Shown here: positions 54,485 to 64,000 of the stretch, piece by piece | Layout of the letters: every line of letters begins with the position of its first letter | Numbering within the stretch: the first letter of the stretch is position 1 | From: Symsagittifera roscoffensis | Taxonomy: Eukaryota; Xenacoelomorpha; Acoela; Convolutidae | Length of the DNA stretch: 64,000 bases | Assembly (NCBI RefSeq): GCF_963678635.1 | Contig: NW_026970609.1 | Location: 46,071 to 110,070, forward strand | Direction: 5' to 3' | Made by a program: the position numbers and the translations under genes | Notes under the pieces: generated by a model | Seen by the model: the letters and a program-made list of their open reading frames with translations, nothing else | Told to the model about the DNA's origin: nothing | The model's database searches: none

Positions 54485-55471
54485 ATGGCAGATCGCTTTT
54501 GGAAATCCATGCCTGCAGCGCTCAAGAGACCTACGCTCAATGAGCTATATAAAGGCTTGAGGGATCTGGATTACACCCAAAGGGATGAGAGGATGGCAGT
54601 GATTTTGAACGCCATCCTGCAGTTAGAGGCGCAGGGTGAACACAGGGAATCAGCGACAGAAGCTGTTTTGATGGTTACACATAGTATCGAAATTACACAT
54701 GGGGAATGCCCATGCCATTGTCTGGCACAAACGGTGTGGTACCCTGATCACACAAACCTCTGCCTAATATAGGATGTGGAAGAAATTCGGTCGATCGGAT
54801 TACCAGATCACAGACAAAAGGTGACGCTCCTGGTGGTAAGAACGATGCTGGCTTTGCGATGGATCGAAGAGAATGTGACGAATTAACGGGAGTCGATATA
54901 CGCTATAGAATACAGCAGGAGACTTGATATTTTTGAGACTGCATGCAAGGTATTTGCCATACCGATGGAACTCAGGCACGTATGGAGCCGCATAAGGTTC
55001 TTCCCGTGGTTTCGAGTGACGTTGACATATTGTCTGTATATTTTTATGTTGACGAAAGATCATATGCAGAAATACCAAAAAGAATATCGACAGTTCCTGG
55101 CAGAGACAGGAACCTTCAAAAGACCTCTGCTCACCCACCGAAATGCGATTACGACAGGGTGGAAAAGAGTTGGTAGGGTATCTAAGGATAACACCAATGC
55201 GAGAGAATTAATACTGGAAGAAGACTTGTCGAAGAACGTGAGTCTGAGTCTGCGCAACTCCTTTTGCTTGAATAAGGAGTCGAAGGTGAAGGATTTGCCC
55301 AACCAAGCAAAGAGGTTGCAAAAGCAGAGGGAGTGGATGCTATCTTGCGAACAACTAAAGGCTTGGGAAGAGATCGTGATAAGCTCCAATGATGAGGAAG
55401 CACTGTTAAGACAGATTGCGGTGTCGAATGTATCTGGGCCTAGCACCTCGAAGGTGAAGAACGCGAAATGA
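54485..55471 (+). pseudogene. Retroelement downstream ORF of unknown function, broken
   Basis: Starts MADRFWKSMPAALKRPTLNE at 54485 and continues LYKGLRDLDYTQRDERMAVI and LQLEAQGEHRESATEAVLMV; the first part ends at a stop (54772). After frame changes come KVTLLVVRTMLALRWIEENV and RRLDIFETACKVFAIPMELR. The last open stretch (54965-55471) has ITTGWKRVGRVSKDNTNARE, a Lys-rich region and PSTSKVKNAK. It is alpha-helical and basic at the end. I know it only as a companion of this retroelement lineage; it may be a structural or regulatory protein. Confidence 0.45.
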
Positions 55472-56160
55472 GCCGGTAGCTCATTAAGGGATTCTTGAGT
55501 CGTGAGAGGGATGTAAAGGTGCTCAAGTGTGAACTCGGATCAAATCTGAGGTCACGAAAAAGAAATTTTAAAGAAACGAGATATTGTTATTACTATACTA
55601 TATCTATTATATAAACAAAATGCTGCATGACAATTTCCTGACTGAATGGGACAAAAGAAATATTAAATCATTAGCTTACAAAGCAGAAATTTAAGGTGCA
55701 GGTGTATGCAGATTTTGATTGTAGTTTAGCGATAGCGTGACAATTTTGCATGGTTGTGAGTTATGGGTGTAGATAAACTTATGTCTGCTGCAAACTTCTG
55801 TAAATGACTACTGGCACTGTATCTTGAGCAACACTCAAAATTCTGGGGATTCACTGGCAGACGGCAACACGCGATGAGGACATCGATCTTGAGTCCAGGG
55901 AGTATGTGCCAGTCAGTCATATTTGGAAGTTTGACTTTGAGCAATGCAAACAACGTGATTTTAGGGCCAATGGAATTTTTCAAAAATTCGTATTGAGCAT
56001 GTCATCCTCAACTTTTTCGCGACAACTAAAAATCCCCAGAAATAAAAGATCAAAACAATCGAACTACAATCGAGGGAAAGTAGTCAAAAAAGCAGCGAAA
56101 AATCGCTATTTGCAATTTCCAGACTTAAAAGATCAACCGAGAGTAGAGCTGTAATATCTT
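55472..56160 (+). pseudogene. Short basic ORF at the retroelement end
   Basis: The stretch 55906-56154 reads MPVSHIWKFDFEQCKQRDFR, then ANGIFQKFVLSMSSSTFSRQ and a Lys/Arg-rich end KIPRNKRSKQSNYNRGKVVK. The upstream part is broken. The basic end could be a nuclear signal. No family recognised. The opposite strand also has an 85-codon open frame, which I take as a shadow. Confidence 0.35.
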
Positions 56161-56799
56161 GAAATAGGAGACAGAGCGATTACAAGAGAGAGAGAGAGAT
56201 AATCAAATAATACTGGACCAGAGTTAACCTTCGGTAGAAAAGCGGACAACCGAAGTCTCCCAATGGTCCTACCAAAAACTTATTTCATGAGCTGAAACTA
56301 ATTCAATTAAAACTAATTGAGTCACACCTATTTCCCCGTTTATTCTCGAGTTGCTAATTAATTTAGTTACTCCAATTCTCGAGTGTGCGATATGTGAGTA
56401 CCAAACTCATTTTTCTTGAGTGTGTTTTATGATTGTTATGTTGAGGTAAGGAGAGTTTTAGGTTGGTCCATCTGAAATGAATCAAAGTTCCACTGTCTAA
56501 TAAAGAGTAACTGTACGGAGTGTTCCGACCCTGTTTTTAATGGCGTTCGCGTATTTTGGGTATTTTGAGACCTAAGTAAGGGGACGTGCTTATTTTCTAG
56601 AGTGGGGAATATTTTCGTAGTGGCCTTTAAGCTGTAAGGAGGGTTTTAGTCTCATGTCGCAAGTGAACCGAATTGACTCCGACCGCTTGAGGTAGAAACA
56701 CACAAGAAATAGTGTCCCTGACTCTTGAGCCAATGGTTATAGGGCCTATTTTTCTTAAAACTCATATGTGACTTAAGTAGGCGACTGTTACAAACCAAA

Positions 56800-56945
56800 A
56801 CATTTTTGCTCCTTGTAAAAAAGTTTAATTAAGTTTCTGCAAACTTGTTGAACAAATCTAATCAAAGTTTGCTACTTGCGAAAAAATTCTGAGTTAATCT
56901 TTGCACACGTGTTGAAACTACAAATTGATACGATGAAAAAACTTT
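56800..56945. repeat. Degenerate AT-rich repeats, right part
   Basis: Words GCAAACTTGTTGAAC and CACACGTGTTGAAAC resemble the repeats at 29500-30075 on the left of the retroelement block, which suggests one original tract split by insertion. Confidence 0.4.
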
Positions 56946-57186
56946 TGATTTTAAATAAAAACATTTTTGAACAGAAGTTCATACACAAATATTTAATTTT
57001 TAAATCTCACTTTTTACAGTACCACAACAGTCTTGGGTTAAAATGAATTTATCATAAAAATTTTCTGAGACAGAGATTTTGCATTGTATTCCGAATAAAA
57101 AAGTAGGATATGCATGACACATAGCAGATGCCATCACCGATTACTTGTTGAAAGTGTTTTTTATCTACGTTGAATTGCTTATATAG

Positions 57187-57245
57187 TAGTTCCATCACCT
57201 ACGCAATGTCGATATTTGGATAATCACCTACTCCTTTTCCATATA
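57187..57245 (+). promoter_or_regulatory. Two CACCTACGC-type motifs before the MYSRK ORF
   Basis: CATCACCTACGCAAT (57193-57207) and AATCACCTACTCCTT (57222-57236) resemble the core of the array at 27587-27780 (GCCTACGCAATT). They precede a Polinton ORF by about 140 bases. Promoter role is inferred. Confidence 0.35.
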
Positions 57246-57371
57246 AGGTAATAAAACCTTATTTGGAATGTACAGTGATTCATCTACATTTCCCAATTTC
57301 AATATATTTATAAATATCATTATTTTGAAACACCTACTTCTGATCAGTTGGTTCTGAGTCTCAAATCCAAA

Positions 57372-57860
57372 ATGTATTCACGAAAAAGTATCCTTCCCAA
57401 AAATATTGAATTTGCTACGAACCAAAAAAGGAATTGGGAGATTTTCTCGGTCCCAAAAACCCTACAACCGAAAAATTTACTTTGAACCTTGCTTCCAATT
57501 GATAAAGAAAAATGAATCCGGACAAATCGAAAAAACCCAGCAAGTCTATCGTGGTGTAAAAAAGGGAAAACGGCATCAGCAACACGGAATACTGTTATTC
57601 ACGATGCTGAAAACCTTGGACTCGTTCCTGTATTGAAACCCTATTCTGACAAAGAATCAACCATGGAGCAGGAAACTGAGAACAGTCATGCGGTGTATGA
57701 CGTAGCAACATACAGGAAGAGATGGGTGTGTGCCACAATCAAGATGTATAGTGTGAACAAACCATCATACATTCAGATTCGACTCTCCACTACAAAGGAG
57801 AACAAAGTCTTACAGCAAAACTCCTATGTCAACTAAACTTTGAACGAACTCAAAGATCCC
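57372..57860 (+). pseudogene. Polinton ORF beginning MYSRK (copy 4)
   Basis: The best preserved copy of this unknown gene. It begins MYSRKSILPKNIEFATNQKR at 57372 and has SVPKTLQPKNLL before a stop. A second frame gives the same region as 57406-57636. The block TVIHDAENLGLVPVLKPYSD comes next (57591-57650), then ESTMEQETENSHAVYDVATY (57657-57716), KRWVCATIKMYSVNKPSYIQ and NSYVN. The end is LNELKD...FVSNCNV (to about 57905). Two frameshifts. Function unknown; it leads the Polinton unit. Confidence 0.55.
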
Positions 57861-57979
57861 ACTAATGTCTTGGTAGATTTTATGTTTGTTTCGAACTGTA
57901 ATGTTCAATATTTTTTTTGAGTGATGTTATTATAGTCTTTTAATTCAAGTATTCATCTTCTTGAAACAATTTTTAAAAT

Positions 57980-58790
57980 TTCTTTGAGCTGAGGAGTTTG
58001 AGTTGGAACATTGGTTCTTCCAGAAATCTTGAGTTAAAGCTTCAAAATAAATTGGGACTATTTCATATCGTTTCAAGAAAATTCCCGTACAGTTTCACTA
58101 ACAAATTTGGAATCTCAAAGTTTACCAAAATTACAAGATTTGGATACAGAATTACAAATTTCTCCATTGGAGTAGACTTTGCATAATGGAAGACGAAAAG
58201 TTTTTCTAAGTAATCGTTCAGATATTAGAAAAAATAGATCATATAGAGTATCGTAGAAAAAGAAACACTTGGAAAAACAATCTGAAAATTTAATGCAAAA
58301 AAAAGAGTATGATAAACTGGTTGATTTTATCCCCTCGGTTTTGTCTTATGTAGAAACATTCAAAAAAACTTGTATTGTTTGTGACGAATGCACTGTAGAA
58401 AATGAACGTTCAGAAATTGTATAAAATTACCCAGAAATTTTGATTTGATTAGGCATGACTTTTCATCAAATACAAAAAGAAAAAGCTACTTTTTTGACCT
58501 GTATTGCGTTGGACCGAAACATAAACTTGAAAGAAATGGACCAAAAATGTCCTTTTAGGGATCTAATTTTGTACGGAAATTCCTATATGGTTTTCAAAGT
58601 TCATGCAATTGTACATGATGCAGCTGAACCTGTGAAGTCTAATTCTAATAAGGGAACTGGTTATTGTTATTTTTTACCTGAATTTCCAATTTCTTATTTT
58701 CTTGGTCATGTGACTGGATTTTTCGTCTGTTTTTATATTACAATTTTTGCGTTATTATTATATGCATTGTTCAATTTTTAATTTTTTTAT
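57980..58790 (+). pseudogene. Polinton transmembrane ORF (copy 4)
   Basis: The clearest copy of this gene. The 5' part is broken, with CIMEDEKFF-like sequence near 58185, then YDKLVDFIPSVLSYVETFKK and CIVCDECTVENERSE (58375-58420). The 3' open stretch (58455-58781) has LKEMDQKCPFRDLILYGNSY, VFKVHAIVHDAAEPVKS and CYFLPEFPISYFLGH. It finishes with a clear membrane segment, TGFFVCFYITIFALLLYALF. This suggests a membrane-anchored protein. Role unknown. Confidence 0.52.
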
Positions 58791-58799
58791 CAAAAAAAA

Positions 58800-59330
58800 T
58801 ACTCCAGCGAAAACAGTTAACATCAAAACGGTATTTGTTTTGGATATTGATTGTGTTGAAAAAAAAAGTGAAAGAGTTAGAGTTTATAAAAATGGACAAA
58901 CTGTGGGATATTTCTTTCCGCCTCCCAAAAAGCTCAAGGCTACATCTCAGTCTGCTTGTTGTACGAAGTATCTTCATTGAATCAATTGGAGCAGTGACCA
59001 TGAAAAGTATAATGAGCTTGAAAATTTTTTGAACAACTTAAAAGCTCCAAAAAAGGAGTTTTTTTGCGAAAGGTTATAAAAAATGTAAAAGTCTGTCAGA
59101 AATTTTGGAAACAAAGGTTAGAACTGTGGATGACTACACTTGCCCAAAAAATAAGAATATGATTTCCAAATTTAAAAAAAAATGATTGGACGTGTAGCAA
59201 CTACCCATTTCGTCATGCAAATAATTTTTAATGTGTAGAAAGAAAAACTTTTGCATACGGAAAATGGACTCAATTTTTTTTTACAAATTGTAAATAATCT
59301 AAATAATTTTGTTTTATCGTGTTTTTGAAA
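58800..59330 (+). pseudogene. Polinton WCTKHLHG-type ORF, decayed (copy 4)
   Basis: Open at the 5' end: VNIKTVFVLDIDCVEKKSER, VRVYKNGQTVGYFFPPPKKL, then ACCTKYLH with a stop where other copies read HG (58923-58979). The rest is broken: EKYNELENFLNNLKAP, then a degraded YTCPKNKNMI segment and THFVMQ. The N-terminal VLDID keeps two acidic residues, consistent with (but not proof of) a metal-dependent nuclease. Confidence 0.48.
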
Positions 59331-59389
59331 TTTAAAGGTTAATCATTATCAGTTTTTTCATTCCAAAATTGAGATGGGTGATGAATGTG

Positions 59390-60535
59390 ACGATAACCTA
59401 TATTTAGGAAATTTTTTTGTGATGAGGAGTATCATGAACGAAAATCATGGAATTATTTTGGACGTACGTGTAATAGATCTCTTTAACTTTTTGTGTGCCA
59501 ATTTTTTGTCATAGTTTGAATACTAACTTGTGCAATCGTTCGAATAGTTTAATTCACTACATGTGAAAAAACAACAGAAGAAACAACAATATACATCATG
59601 CTAGCAATTTTATCATGTACATTCAGTTATATTTTACCTTCACCAATGCTAGGAATAAAATATTTTTTCCGAAGAACGAGTTTTTTTCGCTAGTTGGACC
59701 AAGTGGCTCTGTAAAATCGCATCTTAATTTTTATTGGTACTTTTCAACCAAAATTTGACAAATTTTTCAATTTTTATCAACATTATCAACCTCTTTATGG
59801 ACAAATACATAGTAAAAAAACCTTGAATCTATCCAAGGAGTTGACTTTGAACTGATTGAAAACAATCCCAAAAATGGAACAAATTACTTGTTGATATTTG
59901 ATGAGTTTTGTGAAGTAATTTCAAATTCTAAACAGTTTGTAAAAGTTGCTACTGCTGGAGGACACTAGGGACTGAATTCAATATAAATTCAGCATTACTT
60001 GTTTCAGCGAAGTAAATTGGGAACATACGTTGAATAGCATACCCTTTTCTGTACCAAAAAATTAAATATGGAAAATTGACATTATTATTTAATAGAGAAA
60101 ATTCTGACAAATACATAGAGAAAGAGCTGACAAATACATAGTAAAAAAACCTTGAATCTATCCAAGGAGTTGACTTTGAACTGATTGAAAACAATCCCAA
60201 AAATGGAACAAATTACTTGTTGATATTTGATGAGTTTTGTGAAGTAATTTCAAATTCTAAATAGTTTGTACAAGTTGCTACTGCTGGAGGACACTAGGGA
60301 CTGAATTCAATATAAACTCAGCATTACTTGTTTCAGCGAAGTAAATTGGGAATATACGTTGAATTACAAAATACGCACATATTCTTGTTCCAAATACCGA
60401 GATATGTTTTACAAATCAATACATTATGTCAATAATTAGGTCTAGGATCACAAGATCGAAAGAGTGGTATCAAGATGCAACATCTACTCCTTATGGTCAT
60501 TTACTCATTGATTTAACTCCAAAAACTAAGTAGAC
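59390..60535 (+). pseudogene. Polinton packaging-type ATPase with an internal duplication (copy 4)
   Basis: The clearest P-loop of the window: LVGPSGSVKSHLNFYW (59693-59740), with Val where the last Gly of the Walker A Gly-Lys-Ser is usual. It is followed after a frameshift by FQPKFDKFFNFYQHYQPLY. The Walker B region NYLLIFDEFCEVISNS occurs twice (about 59884-59931 and 60213-60260), because 59800-60046 is repeated at 60129-60375. The C-terminal part has DVLQINTL*Q*LGLGSQD and RVVSRCNIYSLW-like residues (60405-60505). Confidence 0.62.
59800..60375 (+). repeat. Direct repeat of about 246 bp at an offset of 329 bp
   Basis: The two copies (59800-60046, 60129-60375) differ at only a few bases. 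The 82 bases between them include ATACCCTTTTCTGTACCAAA and TAGAGAAAATTCTGA. These resemble the start of the LYPS-type ORF (61060-61130) rather than the ATPase. Confidence 0.8.
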
Positions 60536-60890
60536 CTAGTAAAATATCGAAGAATAGACCTAGTAAAATATCGTGATTAAAATATCACTGCACGAAAGGA
60601 GAAGTATATTGAGATCGCCAAAAGTCCTTCAAATAATATCTGTTAACACTCTTTTTGTCATTAAACTACTGACATAGTATTGATCAGTTTATTCTAATTC
60701 CTCACTCAATTCATCAATCACAATGTACACTTCCAAAAAAAAATTGGAACAAAAGCAGGAAAAAGAGGATATTGCACCAAAAGTTTTTTGATTTTATTTA
60801 CAGTGCTTTAAATGCGAAGTTGAAAACGAGTAACAGTAAGCATCTTATTGATTCAATTTCGAAATGAGAAAGTGTTCATATTGAAGGTAA
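60536..60890 (+). pseudogene. Polinton integrase N-terminal remnant (copy 4)
   Basis: Only the first part (SQFINHNVHFQKKIGTK-like, 60705-60750; QCFKCEVENE*Q*ASY*FNF, 60800-60860) and the last few codons (EKVFILK, 60868-60885) remain. The catalytic core is missing. AAGGTAAAT at about 60880 marks the former splice donor. Confidence 0.5.
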
Positions 60891-61800
60891 ATAATTTTTT
60901 AAATTAAATTTCAGTTGTCATTGATTCTTATACTTTTGAATTATAGTTCCCACTGCTTCTTTTGATTGTTATTTGAATAAAACTCATTGTTCTTTTGCAA
61001 ATTTTCTACTCGAACAAAAACATTCGAAAGGAGAATAGGACGTTGCTATTTCAGTAATATCATAACCTTCTTTGTATCAAAATGTTATAGAGGGAAAGTT
61101 TATATTCTCAGATGGTAGAGAAAATTCTGAGGAGAAAAGATAGAATGTACCGATGCATAATGAACTAGGATTGTATCCAAGTATTGGTGATATAGTTGTA
61201 GCCATCAACAACAAACTTCGAGAACGTCTAGGTGCTGAAGCATTTGAATATAACGGAATCTATGTAACACTAGATAAAATTACACAAAAGCTTACCGGTC
61301 GTTTACCTGAGAACCAATAAGGTTTATTATTCAAAGTTCTGACTTGAGTCACATTTTTGGCTGTGCTTTAGAACAAAATCAAACAGAGGTTATATTGAAA
61401 GGGAAAGGACCACATTAATCTCAGTATTCTTTCGACATTATAAGAATACATTCTTTGATGATATATAGTAATTTTATAAAACATAACAAAGTCGATGATT
61501 CAAAAACTCCCTTATTGCGTTGTATTCCATTCATCTCCAAAAATGTGGAGATATAACTCCCACAGCACAGTAGATGAATTAGCAGACTTTCAAAAAAATA
61601 CTCATTAAAAACTTAAAAAACTATTGATATATATTTTTACATAATATCAAGATAGAACTGAGAGATATTACCGCCGAAACAATTCCTTTTGTGTTCGTAG
61701 GAAATACTCGAGTTGTTATCTTGTTCCGCAAATTTTCGAATAATCACTTTTGATTTAAACTTCATACGAAATGGTTGCTGAAAATTCAACTGATTTTCCT
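60891..61800 (+). pseudogene. Polinton LYPS-type structural ORF, decayed (copy 4)
   Basis: After an intron-like gap ending TATTTCAG (about 61049-61056) the exon reads I*PSLYQNVIEGKFIFSDGREN, then MHNELGLYPSIGDIVVAINN (61153-61212) and KLRERLGAEAFEYNGIYVTL. Next come DKITQKLTGRLPENQ with a stop, SDLSHIFGCALEQNQTEVIL (61338-61398), RIHSLMIYSNFI and TPLLRCIPFISK. The end has ELRDITAETIPFVFVGNTRV (61652-61710), then VILFRKFSNNHF. The order and blocks match copies 2, 3 and 5. Confidence 0.6.
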
Positions 61801-62080
61801 TTTTTTTCAAGATATACAAGACAACGTGGAAGAAGTTGTGGGGCTCTTGCATAAACTCTTTGGAGAACTGCCATCCCCTTTTTTTAAAAACATATAGTCC
61901 AAGATGCGAAAAGAATTGGGGCAGGTTTGTTTGAAGTCGCTGCTCCAGAGACTGGGGAAGTTGTAAGTGGACGTAAAAACTCAAAAAAATTGCAAAAGAT
62001 GTGGAAACAAAAATATTTTTGGAAACAATTATGTCATCTTACACACAAGAAGTTTTCCCCAGTACTTCTCTGGATGAAGG
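61800..62080 (+). pseudogene. Polinton small basic ORF, decayed (copy 4)
   Basis: Blocks in order are RYTRQRGRSCGALA*TLWRT, then KRIGAGLFEVAAPETGEVVS (61910-61969; open from 61927) and GRKNSKKLQKMWKQKYFWKQ. The frame leaves the family pattern at about 62020. The Gly/Ala-rich start and basic end are as in the other copies. Probable small virion or DNA-binding protein, inferred. Confidence 0.52.
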
Positions 62081-62129
62081 CAATATTGAGTTTGAATCTG
62101 AAACGGATTGTAACCAGTAGTATATGTTG

Positions 62130-62580
62130 GATGAATTCAGCCGGGGGGGGGGGGTGTGAGGGTGAGGACATCCACGTGTTAACATAGGCTATAGAGTATC
62201 CAGTCCTCACCCTATGTATCAACATAGGCTATAGATTTCCCAATGTATTGAGATAGGGAATAGGTTTCCCAATGTATTAGGATACCAGGTTTCAGATGGT
62301 AAGTTTCAGATGGTAAGTTTTTTTCGGAGCCCGAATTCCCCATCTCTAGATTTCCCTATGTATAAGAAATTCCTTGTAAGGAATTAAGAACTCATTAGGG
62401 AATAGATTTCCCAATGTGTTCAGACAGGGAATAGGTTTCCTATGTATTAAGATGGTAAGCTTTTAGATGATAAGTTTCAGAAAAATTTTTGGCGCCCGAT
62501 CTTACCATGTTTTAAGATAGTGTCTAGATTTCCCATGTATAAAGATAAAATATAGATATCCCTATGTATGATATCCCTCT
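62130..62580 (+). repeat. Interspersed repeat family R, plus orientation (longest copy)
   Basis: Begins after a run of 14 G and has many short internal repeats of the type AGATAGGGAATAGGTTTCCC plus CAATGTATT, and TTTCAGATGGTAAG twice. The first 100 bases are the inverted counterpart of 12990-13065. Related sequence occurs at 22386-22560. Confidence 0.6.
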
Positions 62581-62689
62581 CTCAAAATAATCAAATACGA
62601 TAAAAGTTACCCTACTTTTAGCTAAAAAGTGGTTTATATAATGCTCTGAACACATAAAAGTCATATTAGCTGAATCAATATTGATACAT

Positions 62690-62875
62690 CCGATTTCTCG
62701 GGAAAACAAGGTAATTAATCGTAATTTTCGAGAAATTTAAAAATAATCAAATCTATCCACTTTGGCAATATCTACTAAAAAGCCTCTTGCATAAATCAAT
62801 GAATATCTCGACAAAGAAGAAAATCTGGCAAATTTTAATGAAAAAGAGATGATAAAATGTTCAGATCAAAGGTAA
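62690..62875 (+). pseudogene. Polinton integrase C-terminal remnant (copy 5)
   Basis: Only the tail is present: an AISTKKPLA*INEYLDKEEN-like segment (62765-62825) and LANFNEKEMIKCSDQR (62826-62875), followed by AAGGTAAAC in place of the usual splice donor. The left border is repeat R. Confidence 0.45.
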
Positions 62876-63765
62876 ACCTTTTCTTAAAACTAATTGTCTA
62901 GCGATCAGTTGTCATGGATTTTTTTACTACTGAGTTAATTTCAATTGCTTCTTTTAATTGTTATCCTAATAGTAGTCTTAATTCTTTTACAAACTTTCTA
63001 CCCGAACAAAAACATTTGAAATGAGATTGGTAGGTTGCTGTATCCGAAATAACATACCCTTCTTTGTACCAAAATATTACAGAGGGACATTTTACATTCT
63101 TAGATGGTAGAGAAAGTTCTGAGATAAACGAAAGATTTTACTGATGCACATTGAACCAGAATTGTATCCAAGTATTGCTGATAATGTTGTAGCCATGAAC
63201 AACAAATTCCGAGAACATCTAGGATCTCAAGATTTTGATTACAACGGAATCTAGTTATCAGTAGATAAAACTACACAAAAGGTTGCTGTTCATTTACCTG
63301 AGAACCAGTCAGTTTTGTCATTCAAAAATCTGACTTGAGTCACAATTTTGGTTGTAATTTCGAACAAAACCAAACATTGGCTATAATAAAAATAAAACGA
63401 CCAAATTATCCTCAGTATTCTTGCGGCTTTACAAGAACACATTCTTCGATGATATATAGTAATTTTATAGATTTAAACATAGTCTACGATTCAAAACTCC
63501 CCTATTGCGTTGTTTTCCATTCAACTCCAAAGTTAAATTGGAGAAATAAATTCTACAAGACAGTACAAACATTATCAGTCTTTCACAAATTTGCAAATTA
63601 AAAAACTATTGAAAAATTCTTTCCAAAGTACCAAGATAGAACTAGGAGATAGTACCGGCGAAAAATTTTTTGTGTACGTAGTATTTGATCAAGTTTTTCT
63701 CTTGTTCCGCAATACTTCGAATACTCAATTCTGATTAAAATTCCATACGAAATGGTTGCTCAAAA
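62876..63765 (+). pseudogene. Polinton LYPS-type structural ORF, decayed (copy 5)
   Basis: The exon after the former intron reads ITYPSLYQNITEGHFTFLDG (63048-63107), then IEPELYPSIADNVVAMNNKF (63151-63210), REHLGSQDFDYNGI and VDKTTQKVAVHLPENQSVL. The open stretch 63335-63601 contains SHNFGCNFEQNQTLAIIKIK, RPNYPQYSCGFTRTHSSMIY and SNFIDLNIVYDSKLPYCVVF. The end has DSTGEKFFVYVV (63650-63690). Stops and shifts at several points. Confidence 0.58.
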
Positions 63766-64000
63766 ATCAGCTGATTTCCCTATTTTTCGAGGACATGCAA
63801 GACAACGTGAAAGAGGTTTTGGAGCTCTTGCACAAACTGTTGGGAGAACTGCAATCCCCTTTCCTAAAAAAAATAAAGTCCCAGCTGCCGAAAGAATTGG
63901 GCCAGATTTGTTTGAAATCGCTGCTCCAGAGATTGGGGTAGTTGTTAGTGGACGTAAAAAACTCAAAACATTTGCAAAAGATGTGGGAACAAAAACGGTT
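63766..64000 (+). pseudogene. Polinton small basic ORF, cut by the window edge (copy 5)
   Basis: The start reads FRGHARQRERGFGALAQTVG in one frame, then AAERIGPDLFEIAAPEIGVV (63890-63950), VSGRKKLKTFAKDVGTKT and the beginning of the basic part. It is the cleanest view of the Gly/Ala-rich N-terminal half of this protein. The C-terminal half lies outside the window. Confidence 0.55.

Larger units (their letters stand above)
56161..57370. other. Right end of the composite block and Polinton spacer, no gene
   Basis: A short GA repeat (56187-56202) is followed by balanced-composition sequence up to about 56790 with no ORF; this is where a 3' LTR would be expected. From about 56790 the DNA is very AT-rich again and contains degenerate repeats (56800-56945). 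Confidence 0.4.

Noticed and set aside
56187-56202. GA run as a retroelement polypurine tract
   Set aside because: It is a simple GAGAGA repeat and no LTR start could be recognised after it.

Overview
The window is AT-rich eukaryotic DNA, almost certainly from an invertebrate animal. It holds no bacterial-style operons, most recognisable genes are broken, and several reading frames are interrupted by GT...AG intron-like gaps. Nearly all of it is transposable-element DNA plus one very large minisatellite. The protein families resemble those I remember from cnidarian (Hydra and coral type) genomes. That is recollection of families, not a database result, so the organism is left open.

Region 1 (1-22.4 kb) is a pile of partial, tandemly rearranged copies of a Polinton/Maverick-type self-synthesising DNA transposon. 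The most complete gene order is: transmembrane ORF, ORF with a WCTKHLHG block, packaging-type ATPase, retroviral-type integrase, ORF with an LYPS block, small basic ORF, F54H12.2-like capsid-family ORF, a minus-strand ORF, adenain-like protease. Every copy has stops, frameshifts or deletions. One candidate intact exon on the minus strand (15360-15479) looks unlike the decayed surroundings.

Region 2 (22.4-30.1 kb) holds a minus-strand, broken protein-primed family B DNA polymerase (27.4 to 22.96 kb), which is the replication gene expected in a Polinton. Upstream of it lies a repeated TGACGTCA-containing motif array. Two plus-strand ORFs follow, one of them a candidate terminal exon (28962-29453).

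Region 3 (30.1-56.8 kb) is a composite block. It starts with a roughly 370-bp direct duplication. A 16.3-kb minisatellite follows (31355-47669), built from a 21-bp unit in several layers of higher-order repeats. Then comes a Ty3/gypsy-type retroelement with gag (zinc knuckles), integrase and extra downstream ORFs, one of which looks macro-domain-like. The retroelement has lost its protease, reverse transcriptase and most of its RNase H in one internal deletion. Copies of a unique segment related to the DNA just before gag are buried inside the minisatellite, so the array probably grew from the leader of this element. Degenerate AT-rich repeats on both sides suggest that the block landed in a Polinton spacer.

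Region 4 (57-64 kb) is another set of decayed Polinton gene copies in the same order, running off the right edge. No tRNA, rRNA or CRISPR array was seen. LTRs and target-site duplications could not be assigned by eye. Gene coordinates for decayed copies are approximate, usually within a few tens of bases.
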